From Paenibacillus_AA sp045062745 (GTDB lineage Bacteria; Bacillota; Bacilli; Paenibacillales; NBRC-103111): a stretch of DNA of 64,000 nucleotides. Numbering within the stretch: the stretch's first letter is position 1; each line of letters starts with the position of its first letter. Under the pieces are notes generated by a model. It had not been told where the DNA came from. It saw only the letters and a program-made list of their open reading frames with translations, and ran no database searches. Shown in pieces: positions 25,509 through 33,091 of this stretch. A program made the position numbers and the translations under genes. Where the stretch lies: the NCBI RefSeq assembly GCF_045062745.1, contig NZ_JBJGED010000008.1:124001-188000 (forward strand). The letters run 5' to 3'.

Positions 25509-27425
25509 TTGAACTTCATGCGCGCCTCTACCCGAAAAAAACGCGATCACGTCATGGAAGTGGCGTTGCGCTTGTTCATCGATCGGGGATACGACAACGT
25601 CTCGGTCGACGACATTATTGCCGCTACGCACTCGTCCAAAGGGACGTTTTACCACTATTTCAACAGCAAAGAGGACATTCTGGCCCAAGTCGGGGAACGG
25701 CAGAAGTCGGTCATTCACACTTGGCTGCGGGAGACGCCTACCCATGTAGTCTCGCTCGAGAGCCATGTGAACCGGTTGTTTTTAGACTTGGCGTCTACAA
25801 TCGGGTCGTACCCCAGGCTCATCCGCAGCATGAACGCATTGGCCTTGCGCAACGAGCTGATGGCCAAGCGGCATCAGGAGCACCTGGCTTATTTGACCGA
25901 CAGTCTGCTCCGTTGGCTTCCGGACCGGCGTAAAGTCGAGCTGCTCGTCTCGGCGTATACCGGGATCGTCGCCCTATGGTGCCAGACGGACGAGACCGAT
26001 CTGGAGCCGCGTATCCGCGAGCAATTTTCACTGTTGTGGGCCGGGCTGCGGTCCGGCAATTCCGCGGAGCCTTTGCTCGTTGCGGCCAAATTGAAGGAGG
26101 AACGGAAAATGAAAGTCGCAGTAATCGGAGGCGGACTCGCCGGACTAACGGCAGCCGCTTATTTGTCGGGAGAAGATTCCGTCGAAGGAATTTTGTTCGA
26201 ACGGAGTCCGCAGCTCGGAGGCCGTGCGTTCACATACGAGAAAGCGGGATTTACGCTGAATTACGGCGCCCACGCGATCTACGGCATTGACCGGCACAAG
26301 CTTACCGTCATGGAGAAGGAACTGGGGCTGTCATTCAGCAGTAAACAAGTCGACAAGCGCAAGGTGTTCTACGAAAAGAACGACCAGCTGACCGAGGCGC
26401 CGCTCGATTTTGTCAACCTGCTCAAAACCGATCTGCTTAGTCCGATGCAAAAAATGCGGTTCGCCGGCGAAATCACCGCCATTATCGCGAACATTCATCA
26501 ATTGAAAAATTACCGCACCCTGGGCGACTACTTAGCCTACGCGGATGCCGACGAGGACCTGAAGGAGCTGTGGGAGCATCTCGTCTGCTCGAACTTCTTC
26601 ATCACTCCGGAGGACGCCCGCCAAGTGTCCGGAGCCGTCATCAGCGAATACTATCACAACCTGTTCCTCTCCAGCAAGCCGGTCAACTACGTGCTCGGCA
26701 GCTGGGCGGTTATCACCAATCAATTGAAGCAAAAGCTCGAAGTATCCGGTCGGTGGGCGATCGCCTTGCAAGAAGGGATCGATTCGATCCGTTATGAAGG
26801 CGGGAAGTTCGTACTGACCACCAAGAACCGCGAGGAAAGCTTCGACCGGATCGTCTTCGCGATGCCGGTCCAGCAAGTGGCGAAGCTACTGAAGGGCACG
26901 GCATGGGAACCGTTCCTCGCACCGTACGAGAACAACACCGCCACCGAGGTGATGGTGTACGATATAGGCCTCAAGCGAGTCGTGGCGCGTCCGTTCTCCT
27001 ACATCAGCGATATGAACAACAAGCTGTTCATCAGCGACGTGTCGGCGACCGATCATACGCTCGTGCCGGAGGGCGGCCAGCTGCTGCAGGGGATCGCCTA
27101 CCTGCACGACAACTTCCATGAAGACGCGGACCGCAAGGCGTACCTCGACCAGAAGACGCTGCAGATGGAGCAGCTGTTCGACCGGCATTATCCGGGCTGG
27201 AGGGACGAAGTCGCGGTGAAGCGCGTGTCCAAGAAGGCGATGGTGTCGAGCGTCAAAAACGTGCATACGAACCGGCTGCTGCCGAACCGGGTCGAGAACG
27301 TCCCGTTCTACTTCTGCGGCGACGGCTGCATGGGCAAGGGCGAGCTGGCGGAGCGTGCGTTCTCCAGCGCCCGGAACGTGGCGCAGCTCATCTTGCGCGA
27401 TGTGAAGCAACCGGTGGGTGTATAA
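25509..27425 (+). CDS. TetR regulator fused in frame to a phytoene desaturase-like flavoprotein
   Basis: A single 638-codon frame. Residues 1-200 are a complete TetR/AcrR regulator with the helix-turn-helix YDNVSVDDIIAATHSSKGTF and a C-terminal ligand domain. Residues 201-638 are a complete FAD-dependent oxidoreductase of the amine oxidase/phytoene desaturase type: it starts MKVAVIGGGLAGLTAAAYL with LFERSPQLGGRAFT, and near the end has FYFCGDGCMGKGELAERAF. The TTG start has GAGGAG at 9 nt. No stop separates the halves, yet a strong ribosome-binding site precedes Met201. So it could be a real fusion, two overlapping products, or a TetR gene that lost its stop. Confidence 0.88.
   Translation: MNFMRASTRKKRDHVMEVALRLFIDRGYDNVSVDDIIAATHSSKGTFYHYFNSKEDILAQVGERQKSVIHTWLRETPTHVVSLESHVNRLFLDLASTIGSYPRLIRSMNALALRNELMAKRHQEHLAYLTDSLLRWLPDRRKVELLVSAYTGIVALWCQTDETDLEPRIREQFSLLWAGLRSGNSAEPLLVAAKLKEERKMKVAVIGGGLAGLTAAAYLSGEDSVEGILFERSPQLGGRAFTYEKAGFTLNYGAHAIYGIDRHKLTVMEKELGLSFSSKQVDKRKVFYEKNDQLTEAPLDFVNLLKTDLLSPMQKMRFAGEITAIIANIHQLKNYRTLGDYLAYADADEDLKELWEHLVCSNFFITPEDARQVSGAVISEYYHNLFLSSKPVNYVLGSWAVITNQLKQKLEVSGRWAIALQEGIDSIRYEGGKFVLTTKNREESFDRIVFAMPVQQVAKLLKGTAWEPFLAPYENNTATEVMVYDIGLKRVVARPFSYISDMNNKLFISDVSATDHTLVPEGGQLLQGIAYLHDNFHEDADRKAYLDQKTLQMEQLFDRHYPGWRDEVAVKRVSKKAMVSSVKNVHTNRLLPNRVENVPFYFCGDGCMGKGELAERAFSSARNVAQLILRDVKQPVGV
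26092..26111 (+). promoter_or_regulatory. Internal ribosome-binding site for the flavoprotein half
   Basis: AAGGAGG (26094-26100) lies 8 nt before ATG 26109. A TGA in another frame (26092-26094) touches it. This is the layout expected for a TetR stop followed by a separate oxidoreductase gene. Confidence 0.75.
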
Positions 27426-27451
27426 GGCCGTTTCGGGGCCAAAACGAACAA

Positions 27452-27496
27452 GGCTGCAAGACAGGAAAATCTGTCTTGCAGCCTCTTTGTTTTGTG
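27452..27496 (+). terminator. Rho-independent terminator between convergent genes
   Basis: A perfect 13-bp stem GGCTGCAAGACAG with its complement, 6-nt loop, followed by TCTTTGTTTT on the plus strand. It lies between the flavoprotein and DegT stops and may act in both directions. Confidence 0.88.
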
Positions 27497-27516
27497 GCCG
27501 TGCGCGAACTGCAGCT

Positions 27517-28794
27517 TTAGCTGTGAGCGCCGGCTCCCGCTTTGGCATCCAATGCCTTAAGCACCTTCACGGCCGCACGCGCAATTTCGTCCGCTTCTTC
27601 ATCGGTGAGGATCGGACTGATCAGCGTAATCGTGATGCGGCCCAGCAAGTCTACGCACTTCGGGCACATGTCTTCCGTGTAGATGACCGGTTTCTTAAAA
27701 GGATAGTTGTAAGGAAAATTATCCTTCTCCGCCGTCCTCTGCTCGAAGAAGCAAGGAATCTTATACACCGGCACGCCGTCGTACATCGAATGAGTAGACA
27801 CATTCTCCGCTTTCATGGCACTTGCGTACGCACGGGCCCGTTCAAGTGTGGGATGGACGATGCCAAGCACGCAGCCGATATCTCCGTCGTCGTCCGCAGC
27901 TGCGCGGAACTTCACGTCCGGCAGCTCGGCGGCGATGGCGGCGCGGATGTTGCGGTGATGCTTCCTCATCGTCCCGATAATCGTGCCGAGCTTCTTCCAC
28001 TGCTCGATCATGACCGCGCCGGTCAATTCGCTCATCCGGTAGTTTTGCCCCGACATCACGAACTTCGGATCGATCTGGTAGCGGTCCTTATCCCGGAAGC
28101 TGCCTTGGTCGTGATAGCGTACGGCCCGCTCGAACAGCTCGGGATTCGATGTGACGACCGCGCCGCCCTCCCCTGCCGTGAGCATTTTATTCATTTGGAA
28201 GCTGAACACCCCGATGTCGCCGATCGTGCCGCAGATGCGCCCTTTGTAAGTACAGCCTTGGGATTGGGCCACGTCTTCGATGACATACAGATCGCGCTTT
28301 TTGGCGAACGCCATGATTTTATCCATATCGCAAGCGCTGCCATTAATATGCACGACGATGATCGCTTTGACCTCCTCGTCGTATACCCGTTCCAGATCGT
28401 CCGGATCCATGTTGAGCGACTCGTCCATGTCCACGTAGACGGGTACGGCATTGCTGCTGACGACGGCTCCCGCGGTCGCTACGAACGTATTGGCCGGAAC
28501 GATAACCTTGTCGCCGTAGCCGATGCCAAGCGCCTTCATCGCCACGACCAAGCCGGCCGTGCAAGAGGTGACGCCCAAGACGTAAGGGATATTCAGATCC
28601 TTGGCAATCAAGTCCTCCAGCGTCTGCACCGCGTATTGCATGTTCGGGCCATAGTAACGGAACGGGGACTGGGCGGCCAGGACGTTCGAGACCGCGTTCG
28701 TCTCCTCTTCCCCGATCAGCATCGAGCCTCGGAATGGCGGAGGCAAAGGCTTGCTCCGGACCGGTGTTCCTCCATCAATCGCTAATTTTTCCAT
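27517..28794 (-). CDS. DegT/DnrJ/EryC1/StrS family PLP aminotransferase
   Basis: A 425-aa sugar-type aminotransferase. The PLP lysine is Lys203 in FQMNKMLTAGEGG, the pyridine-binding Asp is Asp174 in VIEDVAQSQG, and the TAGEGG phosphate loop is intact. Such enzymes transaminate keto-sugars or cyclitols (StsC and AHBA-synthase-like branches share the NK-x-L-TAGEGG wording). A CPKC pair near the C-terminus is unusual for the family. No sugar-biosynthesis neighbours are present, so the substrate is unknown. Confidence 0.9.
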   Translation of the reverse strand: MEKLAIDGGTPVRSKPLPPPFRGSMLIGEEETNAVSNVLAAQSPFRYYGPNMQYAVQTLEDLIAKDLNIPYVLGVTSCTAGLVVAMKALGIGYGDKVIVPANTFVATAGAVVSSNAVPVYVDMDESLNMDPDDLERVYDEEVKAIIVVHINGSACDMDKIMAFAKKRDLYVIEDVAQSQGCTYKGRICGTIGDIGVFSFQMNKMLTAGEGGAVVTSNPELFERAVRYHDQGSFRDKDRYQIDPKFVMSGQNYRMSELTGAVMIEQWKKLGTIIGTMRKHHRNIRAAIAAELPDVKFRAAADDDGDIGCVLGIVHPTLERARAYASAMKAENVSTHSMYDGVPVYKIPCFFEQRTAEKDNFPYNYPFKKPVIYTEDMCPKCVDLLGRITITLISPILTDEEADEIARAAVKVLKALDAKAGAGAHS

Positions 28795-28913
28795 GGGAGT
28801 ACCTCCTCGAAGTGCATGCTCAGCCTAAGTTTACTGCAACCGAAGCGCCAATTTATATGGCGTGAAACGCAGAAATATGGGAAAAACGATTCCATACGGA
28901 GCTTAGGATACGT

Positions 28914-28941
28914 AAAAACCGCCGGACAGCTCCGGCGGTTT
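28914..28941 (-). terminator. Rho-independent terminator of the FMN reductase/VOC operon
   Basis: An 11-bp stem AAACCGCCGGA with its complement and a 4-nt loop, then five T residues on the minus strand, 23 bp past the VOC stop codon. Confidence 0.88.
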
Positions 28942-28963
28942 CCTTATGACATCAGAATAAATC

Positions 28964-29755
28964 TTATTCCGGCAAGTTCAGATCGTTTATTGCTTCGGCC
29001 GTAAAAGTCGGGGTGAATTCGATCGCTAAGAGATAACCCGCATATACGAATTCCAGCCGGGTGCAATCCGCGTTCCAGCGGTGAGGTGTACCCGTCTGCT
29101 CGAAACTTGCGGAGATTGTTCCAATGAAGTTCAAATCGGCTGCCCCCCACACTACCTTCACGCGTGGCGGTAAAGCTACCATTTCGATCGGAATCCACCT
29201 GCGCTGAGTAGAGACCACTACGGCATGAGCAGTACCGCCTCTTGCGAATGCGAAGTCATCGCCGAGCTGGAAGAGGGCGAAGTTCAATCGGTTCTGTAAC
29301 CAGGCTGCCGCTGCTCTCACATCTTCCACCGGGAGACCTACCTCTCGCAAATATAGATGGCGCAGCGGCCCTTCAGTCTCGAACACATGCTCGTTCACAT
29401 ACCCATGAGCGATCCACTCGAGCAAATGCCCGTCCCCATCCCGATAATACACGTTGCATCCACTGTCGAAGGATTTGACGGTGTCCCCGTCCGGCCACAC
29501 TAGCGGCGGCCCGAGACGGGACTGCAGCTCTGCAACGACTTGATCGAACGCCGACATCGGCACCTCGAAGGCCAGATGAGCCGGCGCCAGAGGTTCGAAC
29601 GACAATTCAAACGTTAAACGGCTAAAAGATTGGATCCGAAAGGAGATGCGCTCCTTCGTTTCCTCTAGTACCTTAAAACCCAACCTGCCATAAAACTGCT
29701 TGACTCCAGCAATCGAAGGTGTCGGCAAAGTCACGTCCGCGAAGTGGGTAATCAT
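28964..29755 (-). CDS. VOC superfamily (glyoxalase/bleomycin-resistance fold) protein
   Basis: A 263-aa protein with two VOC-like modules (about 1-115 and 120-225). It begins MITHFADVTLPTPSIAGVKQ with VYYRDGDGHLLEWIAHG at the end of the first module. The ATG at 29755 overlaps the upstream stop (ATGA), so translation is coupled to the FMN reductase; a TTG four codons earlier is less likely. Metal ligands and substrate cannot be assigned safely. Confidence 0.82.
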   Translation of the reverse strand: MITHFADVTLPTPSIAGVKQFYGRLGFKVLEETKERISFRIQSFSRLTFELSFEPLAPAHLAFEVPMSAFDQVVAELQSRLGPPLVWPDGDTVKSFDSGCNVYYRDGDGHLLEWIAHGYVNEHVFETEGPLRHLYLREVGLPVEDVRAAAAWLQNRLNFALFQLGDDFAFARGGTAHAVVVSTQRRWIPIEMVALPPRVKVVWGAADLNFIGTISASFEQTGTPHRWNADCTRLEFVYAGYLLAIEFTPTFTAEAINDLNLPE

Positions 29756-30312
29756 CTTTGTTCCCAATCCTGTCTTCGCTGCTTCAACAGCTTGCTGAGC
29801 TCGATCAGCTCAGCGCCGATCGTCATGAACCGCAGCTGCATCGCGGGATCGCGGAACTCCCCGTTCGGCTTGAACTCGGTCGTGCCCGGGATCGAGCCGA
29901 ACACCGGAACGACCCAGCCGTGCAGGCTGCGCACCATACTTTGCATCGCCGACAAAGTGGTCATCGACGAAGGGCCGCCGGTGGCGGAGATCAAGGCGAC
30001 GGGCTTGTTTTTGAATTGTCGGCCACCCACCCACTCCAACGCATTTTTGAACGCCCCGCCCATCATGTTGTGATATTCCGGGCTTCCCAGTACGATTCCG
30101 TCCGCTTCATCCATCAAGCTGATGAACCGGTATACGTTCTCGTCCGCCAGCTGGTCCCGGCGTTCGGGATGGAATAAAGGCAGCGGCGTGTCTCTCAAAT
30201 CGAACAAGACCGTCTCCGCCCCGTGTTCCGCCGCATGGTCGAGCACCGCTTTTACCCCTTTATACGTATTGGAAGTCGACGATAAGCTTCCATTCAATCC
30301 TACTATTCTCAT
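29752..30312 (-). CDS. NADPH-dependent FMN reductase family protein
   Basis: A 186-aa flavodoxin-fold reductase. It begins MRIVGLNGSLSSTSNTYKGV (phosphate-binding loop) and has GSPEYHNMMGGAFKNALEW and SATGGPSSMTTL, the typical FMN-contact motifs. AGGAGG lies 8 nt before the ATG, and the longer open frame upstream is unlikely. It is first in a two-gene operon with the VOC protein, which hints at a redox or detoxification step, but this is inference. Confidence 0.9.
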   Translation of the reverse strand: MRIVGLNGSLSSTSNTYKGVKAVLDHAAEHGAETVLFDLRDTPLPLFHPERRDQLADENVYRFISLMDEADGIVLGSPEYHNMMGGAFKNALEWVGGRQFKNKPVALISATGGPSSMTTLSAMQSMVRSLHGWVVPVFGSIPGTTEFKPNGEFRDPAMQLRFMTIGAELIELSKLLKQRRQDWEQR

Positions 30313-30424
30313 AGTCTCCGCCTCCTGATCGTAGTGGAGCGTCTCTCTCGCTCCTTCTACTCCCATCTTAGCGGAGGGCCGCCGGGAAAACTTCGGCATA
30401 TCGCCGTAGCCGCCCCTACACAAA

Positions 30425-30447
30425 TAGGTCCCCCCGAAGGCGGACCT
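30425..30447 (-). terminator. Weak terminator after the response regulator
   Basis: An AGGTCC/GGACCT stem with a GC-rich loop lies 28 bp past the response-regulator stop. The following minus-strand sequence is only ATTTG, so efficiency is doubtful. Confidence 0.4.
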
Positions 30448-30474
30448 CTCTAAGACTATCGATGTAGACCCGAG

Positions 30475-31146
30475 CTAAGCCTGCACGTACCCGTGCTTCA
30501 CGGCGAACAGCGCCGCCTGCGTCCGGTCGTCCAGCCCGAGCTTCCCGAGGATGCTGCTCACGTGGGTTTTGACCGTCTTCTCCGCGATTACGAGTGTGGC
30601 GGCAATCTCCTTGTTGCTCTGCCCGGAAGCGATCAGTACCAGCACCTCCAGCTCCCGCTGGGTCAGCGTCTCGGCGCCCGTCTGCGGCGGCGGCGCGTCG
30701 GCCGGCGCGGAACCGGCGGCAGGCGAGCCGGCCTTCCCCGCGACGAGAAGCTTCGCGATGCTCGGATTCAGCTGCACATTGCCGTGGTAGGCCCCGCGGA
30801 TCGCCTCGACCAGCTGGTCGGGCTCCATGTCCTTCAGCAAATACCCGACCGCGCCCGCTTGAAGACAAGCCAGCACGTGATCATGCTCGGCGAAGCTCGT
30901 CAATATTAATATTTTCAGCTCCGGCTGCTGCTCGATTAGTCGCTCCGTCGTCTCGATGCCGTTCATCCCCTGCATGAGCAAATCCAGCAGCACGAGCTGC
31001 GGCTTCAGCTCCGCGGCGAGCCGCAGCGCCTCTTCCCCGCTGCGGGCGAAGCCGACCACCTCGAGATCGGCCTGCATATTCAGGAAGAAACCGAGCCCTT
31101 TCAAGACGACCGCGTGGTCGTCCACGAGTAACAAGTTGATCTTCAT
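30475..31146 (-). CDS. NarL/FixJ-type response regulator
   Basis: A 223-aa regulator. The receiver domain starts MKINLLLVDDHAVVLKGLGF with the phosphoacceptor Asp in LVLLDLLMQGMNG. The LuxR-type helix-turn-helix contains TQRELEVLVLIASGQSNKEI and KTVKTHVSSILGKLGL. The two are joined by a Pro/Ala-rich linker. Its ATG overlaps the kinase stop (ATGA), so the two form a two-component pair. Target genes are unknown. Confidence 0.93.
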   Translation of the reverse strand: MKINLLLVDDHAVVLKGLGFFLNMQADLEVVGFARSGEEALRLAAELKPQLVLLDLLMQGMNGIETTERLIEQQPELKILILTSFAEHDHVLACLQAGAVGYLLKDMEPDQLVEAIRGAYHGNVQLNPSIAKLLVAGKAGSPAAGSAPADAPPPQTGAETLTQRELEVLVLIASGQSNKEIAATLVIAEKTVKTHVSSILGKLGLDDRTQAALFAVKHGYVQA

Positions 31147-32828
31147 TGGATTCCGCCTTTTTCCATGCATAGATTAGGAGGGAATTGGTCGGCGATCGGC
31201 AGCTCGGCGACCACGACCGTACCCTGGCCGGGTTTCGACGCTATATGCACGAACCCGCCTACGAGGGCGGCCCGCTCTTGCATCCCGTTCAGCCCTAAGC
31301 CGCCCTTACAGGAGACGTTCGGGTGCAGGCCGTCCCGGTCGAAGCCAGCCCCGCGATCCGCGACCTTGAGCCGCACCTTGTCTTCCCCGTAAGCGATCGT
31401 AATCTCCGCTTCCGGCGATCCGCTGTGCTTGCTCGCATTGTTCAACGCTTCTTGCCCGATGCGCCAGAGCGCTTCCTCAATGAGCTGCGGAAGCTCACCC
31501 AGCCCGCTCACCTCGGTACGTACCGTCAGCCCGAGCCGCTCCCCGTACTGGGCGAGCCCGGTGATAAGCCCTTGCTCGAGCCCGGGCGGACGCAGCTGCC
31601 AAATAAGCGAGCGCATCTCCTGGAGCGCATGCTGGGATAGCGTCTGCAGCTCCTGCAGCGCTTCGCGCAGCAGCGTCTGGTCCGCATCCGGCAGCGACTC
31701 CGCCCCGCGGGCGGTAACGCTGAGGGAGAACAACGTCTGGCTGACCGAATCGTGCAGATCGCGCGCCAGCTTGTGGCGTTCCTCCTGGCGGGTCAGCTCC
31801 CGCCGCTGCAGCACCAGTCGAGCTTTGTCGATGCTTAGCGCAATTTGTCCGCCGAGCGCTTCGAGCACTTCGACATCCAGCTCATCGAACGCCCCGGGCC
31901 GTTCATCCGTAACGAGCAGCACGCCGTAGGCGATATCGGACCGGTACAGCGGCACGGCAATGGCCGATCGGAACAGGTCGACGCCGACTTCTTCAAGCTC
32001 CTCGTACTTCTCCTTGTTATGGATCATAAGAACGGTGTTCAGGGTGCTCATCGCATCGCTGACCGGCCCGGCGTCCAGAAGACGCAGCTTCTGACGGCTG
32101 CTCGCGATCCGTCCTTCTGCCGCCGAGTAGCGGGCGCGGATGTACAGCTCGTTGCCCTCGCGCAGGAACAGTGCGGTGTGCGCCCATTCGAACGCAGTAC
32201 CGATACGCTCCGCGATCAGCTCCGACACGACCCCGGTCTCCATCGTTTCCGCGATCCAGCCGGACACTTCGCTCAGCCGGGTCATGCGGGTCGCCCGCCT
32301 CCGTTCGGCCTGGAACAGCATCGTTCGTTTCACCGCCGAGCCGATCTGATAGGCGACCGCCTGCAGAAGGGCGAGCTCCTCCGAATCGAAGTGCCGCTTC
32401 CCCGGAGCCGCTACATTCAGCACCCCGATCAGTTCGTCGCCGGCTTTGAGCGGGATGGAGGCGTGATGGGAAATTTGCTGCGTATCGCCCCACTTGTATT
32501 TCTCGGCGTTTTCTATCCGTTTGCACGACAATATATTCACGGCCCGGCTCAGCCGGCCGTCCCACAACCGTTCCAGACACCAGCAGCTGCCCGAGCACAT
32601 CGGCGCATCGCCGCCCCAGCTTAGGGCCGGAGGGAGACCGACACGAGAGACGAACGAAAAATCTGGCTCCTGCCGCGCGAGGAAAATCCACCCCGTGGGA
32701 AGGCCGGTCACTTGAAGAAGCTGAGTCAATACGGCCTGCAGCATCTCTTCCGTCTCGTTCGAGCGATTCAGCGTCTCGGAGATGCTCTGCAGGGCGAGAA
32801 GCTCTTGCTCACGGCTAGTCGGTTGCAT
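31143..32828 (-). CDS. Soluble GAF-domain sensor histidine kinase
   Basis: A 561-aa HisKA_3-family kinase without membrane helices, so it senses inside the cell. Two GAF domains (about 25-170 and 190-345) precede the phosphoacceptor helix RHKLARDLHDSVSQTLFSL and the ATPase domain (ALNNASKHS, VADRGAGFD). The first GAF carries Cys78, Cys82, Cys84 and Cys102 (CSGSCWC then SCKR), recalling cysteine-ligated iron-sulfur or redox GAF sensors such as AirS. The ATG at 32828 has AGGAGGG 5 nt upstream. Confidence 0.92.
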   Translation of the reverse strand: MQPTSREQELLALQSISETLNRSNETEEMLQAVLTQLLQVTGLPTGWIFLARQEPDFSFVSRVGLPPALSWGGDAPMCSGSCWCLERLWDGRLSRAVNILSCKRIENAEKYKWGDTQQISHHASIPLKAGDELIGVLNVAAPGKRHFDSEELALLQAVAYQIGSAVKRTMLFQAERRRATRMTRLSEVSGWIAETMETGVVSELIAERIGTAFEWAHTALFLREGNELYIRARYSAAEGRIASSRQKLRLLDAGPVSDAMSTLNTVLMIHNKEKYEELEEVGVDLFRSAIAVPLYRSDIAYGVLLVTDERPGAFDELDVEVLEALGGQIALSIDKARLVLQRRELTRQEERHKLARDLHDSVSQTLFSLSVTARGAESLPDADQTLLREALQELQTLSQHALQEMRSLIWQLRPPGLEQGLITGLAQYGERLGLTVRTEVSGLGELPQLIEEALWRIGQEALNNASKHSGSPEAEITIAYGEDKVRLKVADRGAGFDRDGLHPNVSCKGGLGLNGMQERAALVGGFVHIASKPGQGTVVVAELPIADQFPPNLCMEKGGIQ

Positions 32829-32854
32829 GAAGTCCCTCCTGTTTCTTACTAGAA

Positions 32855-32883
32855 AGTATAGCACGAGCACGGGCGGCGAGTAA
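32855..32883 (-). promoter_or_regulatory. Promoter of the two-component operon
   Basis: On the minus strand TTACTC (32878-32883), a 17-bp spacer and TATACT (32855-32860) with an extended TGn before the -10. Confidence 0.65.
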
Positions 32884-32933
32884 GCGCAGCCGGAGTCCTA
32901 TGGGATTCGACAGCGATCTACAAAAGGTCATTC

Positions 32934-32984
32934 GACAAAAACTATAGTTTTGTCATAGAATCTGATCTTAAAATCAGTTATAAT
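32934..32984 (+). promoter_or_regulatory. Palindromes and -10 element upstream of the GGDEF-EAL gene
   Basis: A 14-bp perfect palindrome AAAACTATAGTTTT (32938-32951) with nearly symmetric GAC/GTC flanks is followed by a second dyad CTGAT-N6-ATCAG and a consensus TATAAT at 32979-32984. No good -35 is seen, so an activator may be needed. About 100 nt of untranslated leader follows. Confidence 0.5.
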
Positions 32985-33091
32985 TCCCTATAGAACGTTT
33001 AGCAAATATTGCTACTTTTTCAGCCTGCTTCCGTCTGAAGTCGCATTTTACTAGGCATTCCTCGCCATTTCTATACTATCAGGGGTGAATC

